Shown: positions 41,785 to 50,530, counted from the stretch's first letter. The stretch is DNA of 64,000 nt from Acidimicrobiales bacterium (GCA_025455885.1 JALOLR010000003.1:208019-272018), one strand, 5' to 3'. Notes: generated by a model from the letters alone, not told the origin. Program-made: numbers and translations.

Positions 41785-42681
41785 ATGGCGATGCCCGAGG
41801 GCCTGCCCGTCATCGACACGATGATCGGGTTCCCGGCCAAGGACATGAAGGCGCAGTACGCCTTCATCACCCAGCAGACGAAGGACTCGGAGTCCAAGGA
41901 GGACTTCGAGTTCCCCGTCGAGTACATGTTCAAGGCGCCGCCCGACAAGGAGAAGGCGCTGAAGGAGACCGATGACCCGGTCGGCTACACCCTCGAGCAG
42001 ATGGACGCCTGGGGCGTGGCCAGGGGGATGGTCGGCGTCGGTGGGGGCAACGGTGGCGAGGGCGTCGAGTCGTCGGGCGAGGAGGCGCTGAAGCGCTACC
42101 CCGACCGGTTCATCCCGTCGTGCGGGGCCGACCCCAACGACGGCATGAAGGGCATCGAGGCCATCGTGAAGGCCTACGAGACCTGGGGGGTGCGCTCGAT
42201 CGGCATGTTCCCCGCCGGCACGTTCCCGCAGGTCGCCATCAACGACAAGAAGATGTACCCGATCTACGCCAAGGCCTGCGAGCTCGACATCCCCGTGTTC
42301 GTGTGCACCGGCATCCCCGGGCCCCGCATCAAGTTCGCGGTGCAGCACGTCGAGCTCATCGACGAGGTCATGTACGACTTCCCCGAGCTCACCTACGTGA
42401 GCCGCCACGGCTGCCAGCCCTGGACCGAGCTCATGGTCAAGCTCATGCTCAAGTGGCCCAACCTCTACTACTCCACGTCGGCGTTCGCCCCGAAGCACTA
42501 CGACCCGCGCATCATCGACTACGCCAACACCCGCGGCGCCGACAAGGTCATCTACGCCGGGTACTTCCCGATGGGCCTGTCGCTCGAGCGGATCATGACC
42601 GAGATGAAGAACGTCCCGTTCAAGGACGAGGTCTGGCCCAAGTTCCTCCACCAGAACGCCGAGAGGGTCCTCAAGCTCTAG
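41785..42681 (+). CDS. amidohydrolase-2 family TIM-barrel protein
   Basis: 298 residues. The N-terminus PVIDTMIGFP has Thr-Met-Ile where the amidohydrolase-2 (ACMSD-like) family usually has an HxH motif (DxHxH). Later family features are kept: RFIPSCGADPN, VFVCTGIPGPR, TYVSRHGCQPW, and DKVIYAGYFPMGLSLERI in place of the usual ...GSDxP. The lost N-terminal His pair suggests modified metal binding. Function unknown; relatives are frequent in polycyclic-compound degraders. ATG 41785 follows CAGGGGGAA by about seven bases. A palindromic operator candidate precedes it. Confidence 0.75.
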   Translation: MAMPEGLPVIDTMIGFPAKDMKAQYAFITQQTKDSESKEDFEFPVEYMFKAPPDKEKALKETDDPVGYTLEQMDAWGVARGMVGVGGGNGGEGVESSGEEALKRYPDRFIPSCGADPNDGMKGIEAIVKAYETWGVRSIGMFPAGTFPQVAINDKKMYPIYAKACELDIPVFVCTGIPGPRIKFAVQHVELIDEVMYDFPELTYVSRHGCQPWTELMVKLMLKWPNLYYSTSAFAPKHYDPRIIDYANTRGADKVIYAGYFPMGLSLERIMTEMKNVPFKDEVWPKFLHQNAERVLKL

Positions 42682-42775
42682 CGGGCCCCACCGCCGCGAC
42701 GATCGATGAGTCGGACGGCTCCGTCGGCCGGCGAGTGGGAGGGCTCGGGCGGGGCGCGGTACTGTCGTCGGCTGA

Positions 42776-42792
42776 TCTGATGGAGCGTCAGA
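42776..42792. promoter_or_regulatory. TCTGAC-N5-GTCAGA-type operator upstream of the SDR-fadE30-ipdF operon
   Basis: TCTGATGGAGCGTCAGA keeps TCTGA...TCAGA and most of the inner bases of the perfect copy at 32015 (six of eight arm positions pair). It lies 61 bases before ATG 42854, a few bases downstream of a TACTGT hexamer (42760-42765). Confidence 0.6.
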
Positions 42793-42853
42793 TGCCGCGC
42801 CAGCCGGTCCGGCTCGCGCCGCGACGCTCCCGGCCGACACCAGGAGACCCACC

Positions 42854-43762
42854 ATGACCAGCTACCTCGAGGGCAAGACCATCGCCGTGACCGGCGGTGG
42901 TCGGGGGATCGGCCGGGCGGTCTGCCTGGCCGCGGCCGCCGAGGGCGCCAACGTGATCGTGGCCGACTACGGCGTGGCCGCCGACGGTTCCGAGCCGTCG
43001 AGCGAGGTGGCCGACGGCGTGGTCGCCGAGATCACCGCCGCCGGCGGTACCGGCATGGCCCTCGCCGGCGACGTGTCCACCATGGAGGGCGGCGAGGGCA
43101 TCGTGACCGCCGCTCTCGACACCTACGGGCGCATCGACGGCGTGGTGTGCGTGGCCGGCATCCTCCGCGAGCGGATGCTGTTCAACATGAGCGAGGAGGA
43201 GTGGGACGACGTCGTGCGGGTGCACCTCAAGGGCACCTTCACCGTGTTCCGCGCCGCGTCGGCGTGGATGCGCAAGAACGGCGGGGGCTCCCTCGTCTCG
43301 TTCACCTCCGGCGTCTGGTCGCTGGGCTCCACCGCCCAGGCCAACTACGCCGCCGCCAAGGGCGGCATCGTGTCGCTCACCTACTCGGCCGCCGCCGGCC
43401 TGCACCGCTATGGCGTGCGGGCCAACGCCATCGCGCCGGTGGCCCGCACCCGCATGTCGGCCAACGTGCCCCAGACGCTCGCCGAGATGGGCGACGCCGA
43501 GGACGTGGCCCCGATGGTGGTGTACCTGCTCTCCGATGCCGCATCCGAGGTCACCGGTCAGGTGTACTCGGTGGTCGGCGGCAAGATCGCCGTCTGGGAC
43601 CAGCCGCAGGAGGTGCGGGCCATGTACAAGGACGGCCGTTGGACGCCCGAGGAGATCGCCGCGTCCCTCCCCGGCACCGTGGGCACCGAGCCGCTGAAGG
43701 CCATCCAGATGGCCGAGGCCAGCCGCCTCGCCGCCGCAGCCGGCGAGAAGCCGAACGCCTGA
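42854..43762 (+). CDS. short-chain dehydrogenase, multifunctional-enzyme-type
   Basis: 302 residues, longer than classical SDRs. TGGGRGIG is near the N-terminus, the catalytic YAAAK follows SFTSGVWSLG, and the nucleotide and substrate regions (ADYGVAADGSEPSSEVADGVVAEI) look like the dehydrogenase domain of peroxisomal multifunctional enzyme type 2 and Hsd4A-like proteins. An extra C-terminal segment (QEVRAMYKDGRWTPEEIAASLPGTVG) follows. Likely a beta-hydroxyacyl-CoA or hydroxysteroid dehydrogenase. First gene of an operon with the FadE30- and IpdF-like genes. Confidence 0.85.
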   Translation: MTSYLEGKTIAVTGGGRGIGRAVCLAAAAEGANVIVADYGVAADGSEPSSEVADGVVAEITAAGGTGMALAGDVSTMEGGEGIVTAALDTYGRIDGVVCVAGILRERMLFNMSEEEWDDVVRVHLKGTFTVFRAASAWMRKNGGGSLVSFTSGVWSLGSTAQANYAAAKGGIVSLTYSAAAGLHRYGVRANAIAPVARTRMSANVPQTLAEMGDAEDVAPMVVYLLSDAASEVTGQVYSVVGGKIAVWDQPQEVRAMYKDGRWTPEEIAASLPGTVGTEPLKAIQMAEASRLAAAAGEKPNA

Positions 43763-44946
43763 TGGGACTGCCGGTCGACGTCGCCACCGTGGACGACGAG
43801 ACCTTCCGCGCCGAGGCCAAGGCCTGGCTGGCCGACCACATCGTCGGCGAGTACGCCTCGCTGAAGGGCCGGGGTGGCCCCGGCGACGAGGAGATCGGCT
43901 TCGAGATCCGCGAGCGCTGGGAGCGTGTGCTCGGCGAGGCCGGGTGGATCGGCCTCGGGTGGCCGGTGGAGCACGGCGGGCGCAACGCCACCGTCGGCCA
44001 GCAGATCATCTGGGCCGAGGAGTACGCCCGGGCGCAGGCCCCGGGCCGGGTGAACCACATGGGCGAGAACCTCATGGGCCCCACCCTCATCGAGCACGGC
44101 ACGCCCGAGCAGTGCGAGCGGTTCCTGCCCGGCATCCTGCGGGGCGAAGAGCGCTGGTGCCAGGGCTACAGCGAGCCCAACGCCGGTTCCGACCTGGCCA
44201 ATGTGCAGACCAAGGCCGAGCTCGACGGCGACCAGTGGGTGATCAACGGCCAGAAGGTGTGGACGTCGCTGGCTCACGTCTCGCACTGGTGCTTCGTGGT
44301 GGCCCGCACCGAGCCCGGTACCGCCCGGCACAAGGGTCTGTCGTTCCTGCTCGTGCCCATGGACCAGCCCGGCGTGGAGGTTCGGCCCATCGAGCAGATC
44401 ACCGGCGGCGGCGAGTTCAACGAGGTCTTCTTCAGCGACGCCGTCACCGCCGCCGACATGATCATCGGTGAGCCGGGCAAGGGCTGGGGGGTCGCCATGG
44501 ACCTCCTCGCCTTCGAACGGGGCATCTCCACCCTCGCCCAGCAGGTCGGCTTCGAGCGCGAACTCGAGCACCTCATCGCCCTGGCCCAGGCCAATGGGCG
44601 TGCTGCCGACCCGGTGCTGCGCCAGCGGCTCGTGCAGGCCCACATCGGCCTCCAGCTCATGCGCTGGAACGGGCTGCGCTCGATGGGCTCGGGGGTGCCG
44701 GGCCCCGAGGCGTCGATCTCCAAGCTGTTCTGGGGCACCTGGCACTCCGACCTCGGCGAGCTGGCCATGGACATCCACGGCGCCGAGGCGATGATCGCCG
44801 AGGGCTTCCCCTACGAGCTCACCCTCGACCAGAAGCTGTTCCTGTTCACCCGATCCGAGACCATCTACGGCGGCAGCAACGAGATCCAGCGCAACGTGCT
44901 GGGCGAGCGAGTGCTGGGCCTGCCCAAGGAGCCCAACCCCTCGTGA
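43762..44946 (+). CDS. fadE30: acyl-CoA dehydrogenase, FadE30-like
   Basis: 394 residues. The N-terminus (FRAEAKAWLADHIVGEYASLKGRGGPGDEE), GLGWPVEHGGRNATVGQQIIWAEEYARAQAPGRVNHMGENLMGPTLIEHGT, WCQGYSEPNAGSDLANV and the end YGGSNEIQRNVLGERVLGLPKE follow the M. tuberculosis FadE30 (Rv3560c) pattern closely. FadE30 desaturates a HIP-CoA-derived thioester in the pathway for the last two steroid rings. ATG 43762 overlaps the preceding stop by one base (TGATG). The IpdF-like gene follows with a GTGA overlap, the same order as Rv3560c-Rv3559c. Confidence 0.87.
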   Translation: MGLPVDVATVDDETFRAEAKAWLADHIVGEYASLKGRGGPGDEEIGFEIRERWERVLGEAGWIGLGWPVEHGGRNATVGQQIIWAEEYARAQAPGRVNHMGENLMGPTLIEHGTPEQCERFLPGILRGEERWCQGYSEPNAGSDLANVQTKAELDGDQWVINGQKVWTSLAHVSHWCFVVARTEPGTARHKGLSFLLVPMDQPGVEVRPIEQITGGGEFNEVFFSDAVTAADMIIGEPGKGWGVAMDLLAFERGISTLAQQVGFERELEHLIALAQANGRAADPVLRQRLVQAHIGLQLMRWNGLRSMGSGVPGPEASISKLFWGTWHSDLGELAMDIHGAEAMIAEGFPYELTLDQKLFLFTRSETIYGGSNEIQRNVLGERVLGLPKEPNPS

Positions 44947-45710
44947 GCCCCGCTGCGCCCGACTACCCCGCGCCCCACGGCCTTCTCGCCGGCAAGAAGG
45001 TGCTCGTCACCGCGGCGGCGGGTACCGGCATCGGTTTCGCCGCCGCCAAGCGCTGCGTGGAGGAGGGCGCCACCGTGGTGATCTCCGACAAGCACGAGCG
45101 CCGTTGCGGTGAGTCGGCGGCCGACCTCGGCGTCGCCGGGATCCCGTGCGACGTCACCGTCGAGGACGACGTCCGGGCCCTGATCTCGGGTGCGGCCGCC
45201 GAGTTGGGAGGGCTCGACGTGGTCATCAACAACGCCGGCCTGGGTGGCGAGGTGCCGATCGTCGACATGACCGACGACCAGTGGAACCTCGTGCTCGACG
45301 TGACGCTCAACGGCACCTTCCGCTGCGTGAGGGCGGAGCTGCAGCACTTCTACGCCCAGGGGACGGGCGGCGTGATCGTGAACAACGCCTCCGTGCTCGG
45401 GTGGCGGGCCCAGCACGGTCAGGCCCACTACGCCGCGGCGAAGGCCGGGGTCATGGCCCTCACCCGGTGCGCCGCCATCGAGGCCGCCGAGCACGGCGTG
45501 CGCATCAACGCCGTGGCCCCGTCGCTGGCGATGCATCCCTTCCTGGCCAAGGTCACCACCGACGAACTGTTGGCCGAGCTCGAGAGCCGCGAGGCCTTCG
45601 GGCGCGCCGCCGAGCCGTGGGAGATCGCCAACGTGATGGTGTTCCTGGCGAGCGACTACTCGACCTACATGACCGGCGAGGTCGTCTCCGTCAGCAGCCA
45701 GCACCCCTGA
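44943..45710 (+). CDS. ipdF: IpdF-like short-chain dehydrogenase (HIP pathway)
   Basis: 255 residues. SDR with TAAAGTGIG, a distinctive nucleotide loop, Ser150 in NNASVLGWRAQH, catalytic Y163/K167 (YAAAK) and the unusual ending VVSVSSQHP. The loop, the NNASVLGWRAQH motif and the ending match the M. tuberculosis IpdF (Rv3559c) group, which acts on 5-hydroxy-HIP-type intermediates of steroid ring C/D breakdown. The preceding FadE30-like gene and the echA20-ipdABC operon downstream support this. GTG start, GTGA overlap. Confidence 0.87.
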   Translation: MSPAAPDYPAPHGLLAGKKVLVTAAAGTGIGFAAAKRCVEEGATVVISDKHERRCGESAADLGVAGIPCDVTVEDDVRALISGAAAELGGLDVVINNAGLGGEVPIVDMTDDQWNLVLDVTLNGTFRCVRAELQHFYAQGTGGVIVNNASVLGWRAQHGQAHYAAAKAGVMALTRCAAIEAAEHGVRINAVAPSLAMHPFLAKVTTDELLAELESREAFGRAAEPWEIANVMVFLASDYSTYMTGEVVSVSSQHP

Positions 45711-45729
45711 GGTCGGCACCGTCCGGTCG

Positions 45730-47385
45730 TCAGGCGGCCTCGGTCAGTGGCGCGGAGGGGGGTGTCGGCGGCTCACGGCGGGTGAGGTCGGCGAGCCGGC
45801 GGTGCATGCCCGCCCGATCGGCGCGGCGTTCGGCCGGTGTGCGGGTGTCCCAGTCGATGTGGAACCGGTGGTGACCGAGGTGGCCCTCGACGGGGAGCCC
45901 CTCGTCGGGGTCGTCGAGCGTCACGACCCAAGGCGCCTGCCCGTCGTCACTCGTCCCGCACGTCTCGTCGCTCCTCGTCGGTGGCGGGTGGTCGCGGTCG
46001 GCGCCGGTGTGGGGCTCGGGTGGCGGGACGGGACGGCAGGCGGTTCCGCCGGGCCGGGGGAGGGGGAGCCCGGCCGGCCGCGCCGGCCGCGGCGGCGGGC
46101 TGGTGAGGGTCGTGCCGTCGGGGCGATGGAAGCTGAGGGTGCCGTCGTCGGCGGCGGCGAGCGCCCAACCGGCGGAGTGCACCACCCCGTGGTGGCTGCT
46201 GCACAGGGCGGCGGCGTTGTCGAGCGACGTGGCCCCGCCCTGGCGCCAGGACCGCAGGTGGTGCCCGTCGATCCAGGCCACCGGGGCGTCGCAACCCGGG
46301 AAGCGACAGCCGAGGTCGCGGGCGAGCATGGCGTCGCGGAGGTTGTCCTGCACGAAGCGCACGTCGCGCCCCTGGTCGAGGACCCGGCCGTCGGCCAGGA
46401 GGAGGCGTGACAGCAGGGTGCCGGTGCCGAACACAGTGGCGACGGCGGTCGGCGTGAGGGCGTGCCCGTCGCGGGTGCGGGCCCGCCCGGATGCGTGGTC
46501 GAAGGCGGCGCGGATGAGCGCCTCCTCGATGGTGGAGGTGGGTCGCCACTCGAGGAACCGCTCGAGGTCGTCGGCGGTGCGGATGCCGAGGCCGGCACAC
46601 AGGTCGGCGTAGAGGTCGCGCAGCTCGATGACCACGTCGACGTGGGGGTGCTGGCGGGCCGGGCGCCGGCGCCCCCGGGCGCGGTGGTCGAGGGCGAAGC
46701 GGGCCACGCGGCCGAGCGCCTCGGCCCGCCGCTGGGCGGCGGTGAGCCCGGAGCCGTCGTCGAGGGGACGGGAGAACACCTCGAGCGCCTTCTCGACGGT
46801 GGCCGTGGTGTCGGGGTCGAGGTCGCCGTCGACGCGGCCCCGGTCGCCCACCCGGGAGAGGTCGAGTCGGGCGTCCACCTCGTCGGACGTGACCGTGGTC
46901 GGGTCGACGCTGGTGACGGCGTCGGCCTTGCGGTCCCAGTCGGCGACGACCATCTTCGTGTCGAGCACCGACAGCCCCACCAGCAGCGGGCTGACCGCAT
47001 GGTCGTGCTCGCCGTAGAGGTGTGTGTGGGCCCTGCCCACGCGGGCCACGACGGTGTCGACCTGGCCGCCGTTGAGGTGACCGTCGAACCACAGGCCGGC
47101 GAGGATCGGCCAGGCCCGCAGCCGGTCGGCCTGCTTCGCCATGGCGCCGGCCCGCTCGCGCGTGACCGGGAGGTTGGCGGCGGCCCACCCGGCCGGCGAG
47201 CGCCATCCCTCCACCTGGTGGCCGCCGTGGGCGACGAACCCGCCGAACGCCTCGGCCAGCTTGGCGTCGACGCGGTCGCGCAGCTCGGCCAGCTCGCGCA
47301 CGAGGTCGCCGTCGACGGTGGCGTGACCCGACCCGACGTCGAGGCGCTCCAACTCCTCCTTCAGCGCTTTGATCCCGTTCGTCAT
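45730..47385 (-). CDS. DUF222-HNH endonuclease-type protein (13E12 family)
   Basis: About 551 residues from ATG 47385; a GTG at 47421 would add twelve residues. The N-terminal DUF222 domain (LVRELAELRDRVDAKLAEAFGGFVAHGG, SPAGWAAANLPVTRERAGAMAKQA) is followed by an HNH nuclease module: CRFPGCDAPVAWIDGHHLRSWRQGG, LDNAAALCSSHHGVVH. A Pro-rich C-terminal tail ends the protein. This family is abundant in actinobacteria and its biological role is unclear. A TATGAT hexamer (47403-47398 on the minus strand) is 12 bases before the ATG. Confidence 0.87.
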   Translation of the reverse strand: MTNGIKALKEELERLDVGSGHATVDGDLVRELAELRDRVDAKLAEAFGGFVAHGGHQVEGWRSPAGWAAANLPVTRERAGAMAKQADRLRAWPILAGLWFDGHLNGGQVDTVVARVGRAHTHLYGEHDHAVSPLLVGLSVLDTKMVVADWDRKADAVTSVDPTTVTSDEVDARLDLSRVGDRGRVDGDLDPDTTATVEKALEVFSRPLDDGSGLTAAQRRAEALGRVARFALDHRARGRRRPARQHPHVDVVIELRDLYADLCAGLGIRTADDLERFLEWRPTSTIEEALIRAAFDHASGRARTRDGHALTPTAVATVFGTGTLLSRLLLADGRVLDQGRDVRFVQDNLRDAMLARDLGCRFPGCDAPVAWIDGHHLRSWRQGGATSLDNAAALCSSHHGVVHSAGWALAAADDGTLSFHRPDGTTLTSPPPRPARPAGLPLPRPGGTACRPVPPPEPHTGADRDHPPPTRSDETCGTSDDGQAPWVVTLDDPDEGLPVEGHLGHHRFHIDWDTRTPAERRADRAGMHRRLADLTRREPPTPPSAPLTEAA

Positions 47386-47397
47386 GCCGCTGAGGAT

Positions 47398-47403
47398 ATC
47401 ATA
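47398..47403 (-). promoter_or_regulatory. -10 hexamer TATGAT of the DUF222-HNH gene
   Basis: TATGAT on the minus strand lies 12 bases before ATG 47385, giving a very short leader. No clear Shine-Dalgarno sequence is present. Confidence 0.4.
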
Positions 47404-47514
47404 CACACGTTCGATACACAACGGATGGCAGAGGAATTCGTTGATCTTTCGCCTCAGCCCGACACGAGCCTCGACCGCACTACGCCAGGCAGACGAGCCG
47501 TTGTCGAGGAGGCG

Positions 47515-48237
47515 TCAGGGGTTCGGCAGCGCGGCCGGCGACAGGCCACGGACCGCCTCGCGCAGCGTGGCTCCGGTGCGCTCGATCGTGGCGTCGTCGG
47601 CCCGGGTGGAGGGGAGGGCCACGATGATGGCGGCCAGCGGCCGCCCCCCTCCGTCGGTCACTGCCGCACCGACCACCACGGCCTCGGGCACGATTTCCCG
47701 ATCGTTGAGGGCCCATCCCCGCCGCCGCACCTCGGCCAAGAGGCGATCGTCGAGCGAGGGGTCGAGTCGGCGCAGCTCGTCGACTTCGGTGGGTGGGAGG
47801 TTCGCGGCGATGGCCCGGAGGGCCGAGCTGTTGCGCAACGGCAGCTCCGATCCCGCCGGCGCGGTGATGCGGAGGTTGTGGTGGGAGTCGGAAAGGGCCA
47901 GCACGACCAGGCGGCCGTGGTCGATGACGACGAGCATCGTGGTCTCGCCGGTCCGGTCCCGGACGTCGTCGAGCACCGGGCGGGCCCTGCCGACCAGCGA
48001 GTCGTGTCCGGCCGGGCGCAGCAGCTCGGGCAGCGACGGCGCGATCCGCCACCGGCCGTCGCCGGTGGGTTCGAGCCAGCCGGTGCCGTGCAGGGTGACG
48101 ACGAGGCGGTGCACGGCGCTCTTGTCGATGGTCGTGAGCCGGCTCAGTTCGCTCACGCCGACCGGCTGGTGCGCGGCGATGGCCGCGACGACCTCGGTGG
48201 CCCGTCGGACCGACTGGATGGTCTTGACCGTCGACAC
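47515..48237 (-). CDS. IclR-family transcriptional regulator
   Basis: 240 residues from GTG 48237. Winged HTH: AIAAHQPVGVSELSRLTTIDKSAVHRLVVTLHGTGWLEPT. The C-terminal effector domain of the IclR family follows (GRARPVLDDVRDRTGETTMLVVIDHGRLVVLA). A TATGGT hexamer lies six bases before the start. It is divergent from the PhyH-type dioxygenase gene at 48301, with an inverted repeat between the two, so the dioxygenase operon is the likely target. Ligand unknown. Confidence 0.88.
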   Translation of the reverse strand: MSTVKTIQSVRRATEVVAAIAAHQPVGVSELSRLTTIDKSAVHRLVVTLHGTGWLEPTGDGRWRIAPSLPELLRPAGHDSLVGRARPVLDDVRDRTGETTMLVVIDHGRLVVLALSDSHHNLRITAPAGSELPLRNSSALRAIAANLPPTEVDELRRLDPSLDDRLLAEVRRRGWALNDREIVPEAVVVGAAVTDGGGRPLAAIIVALPSTRADDATIERTGATLREAVRGLSPAALPNP

Positions 48238-48243
48238 CGCACC

Positions 48244-48249
48244 ACCATA
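48244..48249 (-). promoter_or_regulatory. -10 hexamer TATGGT, leaderless promoter of the IclR gene
   Basis: TATGGT on the minus strand ends six bases before GTG 48237. Confidence 0.4.
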
Positions 48250-48265
48250 TCGTTGGAGAAACAGC

Positions 48266-48284
48266 CGTGTCGCACAGTGACACG
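48266..48284. promoter_or_regulatory. inverted repeat between iclR-type and dioxygenase genes
   Basis: CGTGTC (48266-48271) and GACACG (48279-48284) form a six-base inverted repeat with a seven-base spacer in the 63-base divergent gap, 16 bases before ATG 48301. Position and spacing fit an IclR-family operator. Confidence 0.5.
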
Positions 48285-48300
48285 AACGGGGAAGGGTGGC

Positions 48301-49539
48301 ATGGGGACCGACGTCATCGGCACCGGGCTGCCGTGGGTCGACGCCATCAACGCGTCGTTCGCACAGCACGATTTCGTGGAGTTCCACGAACACACGCTGC
48401 CCGGCCACGTGCTCCGACGCGGTCACGTGGTCGCCCGCGATCTGGACGGCGTGCCGTCCATCGCCTTCCGCGCCGGCGATCACACCTACACCTGGTACGC
48501 CACCTCCGAGGGGTTGGCCGTCAGCCCGGGCGACGACGGTGCGGTCACGCTCGTCGAGCTGTCGGGCCCCACCTTCTCGGAGTGGGTCGACGAGCTGCTC
48601 ACCGCCAACGGCGCGTTCCGCACCGGCCGCGCCACGGTGGTCCGGGGCGACCTCACCGGGTGGCAGCGCTGGGAGCCTGCGTTCCAGTCGCTGTGCTCCG
48701 GTCGGTCGATCTACTCGCCGGCCGTGTGGGACACGCTCGTCGATCGGTCGGGTGCACCGCTCGACCTTTCACGCACCTTCACCGCCGACGACGATCCCGA
48801 GGAGATGCGGCACTTCCTCCACGCCGCCGGCTTCCTCCACCTGAAGCGCATCTTCGATGCCGAGCAGGTGGCCCACTACGGCGCCGAGGTCGCCCGTGCC
48901 ATGGCCAGTTCGACGCCTGGTGATCCGTTCTCGTGGTGGTCAGTCAACGCCGCCGACGAGGAGGTCGTGACCCGCATCAACTACCTCGGCCGGTTCTCCG
49001 ACGACCTCCAGCAGCTCTCGTTCGATCCGCGTCTGTTGCAGTACGCCCGCCTCGCCGACCCCGACATGCGGGTGTGCGACGACCGCCTCGACGGGCCGAT
49101 GGTCTTCGTCAAGCACTCCGACGTGGTCAAGGGCAACGGCGACCTCGGCTGGCACGTCGACGACGGCATCGGTGGCCATCCGGTGATGTGCCCGCTCATC
49201 CAGACCGGCATCCAGCTCGACCACGCCACCCCCGAGAACGGCCAACTCCTGGTGCTCGCCGGATCGCACCGCTACGCCAAGCACTGGATCGAGTGGGGCG
49301 ACGAGGGCGACCTCCCGGCGGTGGCGTTGGTGACGGAGCCGGGCGACCTCACGCTGCACTTCGGCGACACCATGCACACCACCCCGCCCCCCACCGCACC
49401 AGGTGCCGGCCGCCGGGCGCTGTACTACAAGTTCTCGTTGCCCAAGACCTTCGAGTGGGTACCAGCCGGCTGCCACTACAACGACGCGCTGTTCCGAGTC
49501 GGCGCCGACGGCCGCAGCGCCAACCGGGCCGCGTCCTGA
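48301..49539 (+). CDS. phytanoyl-CoA dioxygenase (PhyH)-family protein
   Basis: 412 residues. The Fe(II)/2-oxoglutarate motif is visible: H285-x-D287 (GWHVDDG) and distal H359 (GDTMHTTPPP), with Arg further on as possible 2-oxoglutarate ligand (GRRALYYKF). The N-terminal 150 residues form a separate domain with no recognised family (EFHEHTLPGHVLRRGHV, DHTYTWYATSEG). Likely hydroxylates an acyl-CoA or polyketide-like substrate next to its carbonyl. ATG 48301 with GGGGAAGG about seven bases upstream. Probably controlled by the divergent IclR-type gene. Confidence 0.82.
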   Translation: MGTDVIGTGLPWVDAINASFAQHDFVEFHEHTLPGHVLRRGHVVARDLDGVPSIAFRAGDHTYTWYATSEGLAVSPGDDGAVTLVELSGPTFSEWVDELLTANGAFRTGRATVVRGDLTGWQRWEPAFQSLCSGRSIYSPAVWDTLVDRSGAPLDLSRTFTADDDPEEMRHFLHAAGFLHLKRIFDAEQVAHYGAEVARAMASSTPGDPFSWWSVNAADEEVVTRINYLGRFSDDLQQLSFDPRLLQYARLADPDMRVCDDRLDGPMVFVKHSDVVKGNGDLGWHVDDGIGGHPVMCPLIQTGIQLDHATPENGQLLVLAGSHRYAKHWIEWGDEGDLPAVALVTEPGDLTLHFGDTMHTTPPPTAPGAGRRALYYKFSLPKTFEWVPAGCHYNDALFRVGADGRSANRAAS

Positions 49540-49632
49540 CCGACGGCGCAGATCCGAACGGATGCCGGTCGGAGGGGCGGGGGTGACCGCCGGCCGGGTC
49601 GGCTGGTGGCCGGCGCGGGCGTCGGCGGTCGG

Positions 49633-49638
49633 TAGGGT
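49633..49638 (+). promoter_or_regulatory. -10 hexamer TAGGGT, near-leaderless promoter candidate
   Basis: TAGGGT ends nine bases before GTG 49648 of the thioesterase gene. Confidence 0.35.
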
Positions 49639-49647
49639 CGGCGGGCT

Positions 49648-50484
49648 GTGAGCTCCGACCACCTGCTCGACGAGCTGGCCATCGTCACCACCACCGACAC
49701 CGGCGCCCACCTCTCGGCGCGCATCGACGACGACTGGGGGATCCTCTACGTCCAGGGCGGCGTGGTGATGGCGGTCATGATGCAGGCCGCGGAGACGGTC
49801 CTGGCCCGAGACGACCTCCGACTGGTCACCGTCGCCACCACGTTCTGCCGCCCAGTTCCGTGCGGCCCGGTCGACCTCGACGTCACGGTGCTGCGCAATG
49901 GGCGCCACGGTGCTCAGGTGCACGTGGTGCTCCACGTCACCGGCGACCCCGACCCCTCCCCGAACGCCGTCGCCACGGTGGTGTGCGCGGCCGAGTCGCC
50001 CGGCTGGCCGGAGGTCGCGGGCGCGACCATGCCCGACGCGTTCTTGCGCCCGCCCGACGGGAGCATGCCGAGGATCGGCACCGAGGAGCCGGGGGCGCCG
50101 ATGGCGTTCTTCCGCAAGACCGACTGGCGCAACGCCGGCGAGACGACGGACCCGATGCGCCACCTCTCCTGGTTCTCCTTCGCCGACCCGCACCTCCGGC
50201 CCGACGGCACCTGGGTACCGGCCATGCTGGCCGTGCCCGCCGACGCCCTCGGCATGGCGGCCGGACCGCCCGTCACCGAGGTGATGGGACGGCTCACGGC
50301 GCCGTCGCTGCAGATCTCCCTCCAGCTCTTCGTCCCGGCCCGGGGCCAGTGGCTGGGCATCGACTCGCGTTGCCACGACAACCGGGGATCGCTGGCCAGC
50401 GGCGTGGCCCTGGTCTGGAACAGCGACGGCAGCCTGGTGGCCTCGGCGACGCAGACCGCCATGTTCCGCCGTGCCCGCATCTGA
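49648..50484 (+). CDS. thioesterase-superfamily (TesB-like double hotdog) protein
   Basis: 278 residues, two hotdog units. First: WGILYVQGGVVMAVMMQAAETVL, then TVATTFCRPVPCGPVDLDVTVLRNGRHGAQVHVVL. Second: a shorter segment near APSLQISLQLFVPARGQWLGIDSRCHDNRGSLASGVALVWNSDGSLVASATQTAMF. The pattern fits actinobacterial acyl-CoA thioesterase II relatives that release free acid from CoA. Catalytic Asp/Gln/Thr assignment is not clear. GTG start; no strong Shine-Dalgarno sequence. Confidence 0.82.
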   Translation: MSSDHLLDELAIVTTTDTGAHLSARIDDDWGILYVQGGVVMAVMMQAAETVLARDDLRLVTVATTFCRPVPCGPVDLDVTVLRNGRHGAQVHVVLHVTGDPDPSPNAVATVVCAAESPGWPEVAGATMPDAFLRPPDGSMPRIGTEEPGAPMAFFRKTDWRNAGETTDPMRHLSWFSFADPHLRPDGTWVPAMLAVPADALGMAAGPPVTEVMGRLTAPSLQISLQLFVPARGQWLGIDSRCHDNRGSLASGVALVWNSDGSLVASATQTAMFRRARI

Positions 50485-50530
50485 CACCGGCTTTCGGAGC
50501 TCCGCCCGGCCGGCCTGCCATCATGCGGTG

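Noticed and set aside
45730..47385. DUF222-HNH genes as homing or mobile elements
   Set aside because: No terminal repeats or target duplications are visible around either copy, and the two are not closely related.
46462..48300. Long N-terminal extension of the PhyH-type gene
   Set aside because: The extension is antisense to the DUF222-HNH and IclR genes; ATG 48301 with a purine-rich upstream sequence is the credible start.
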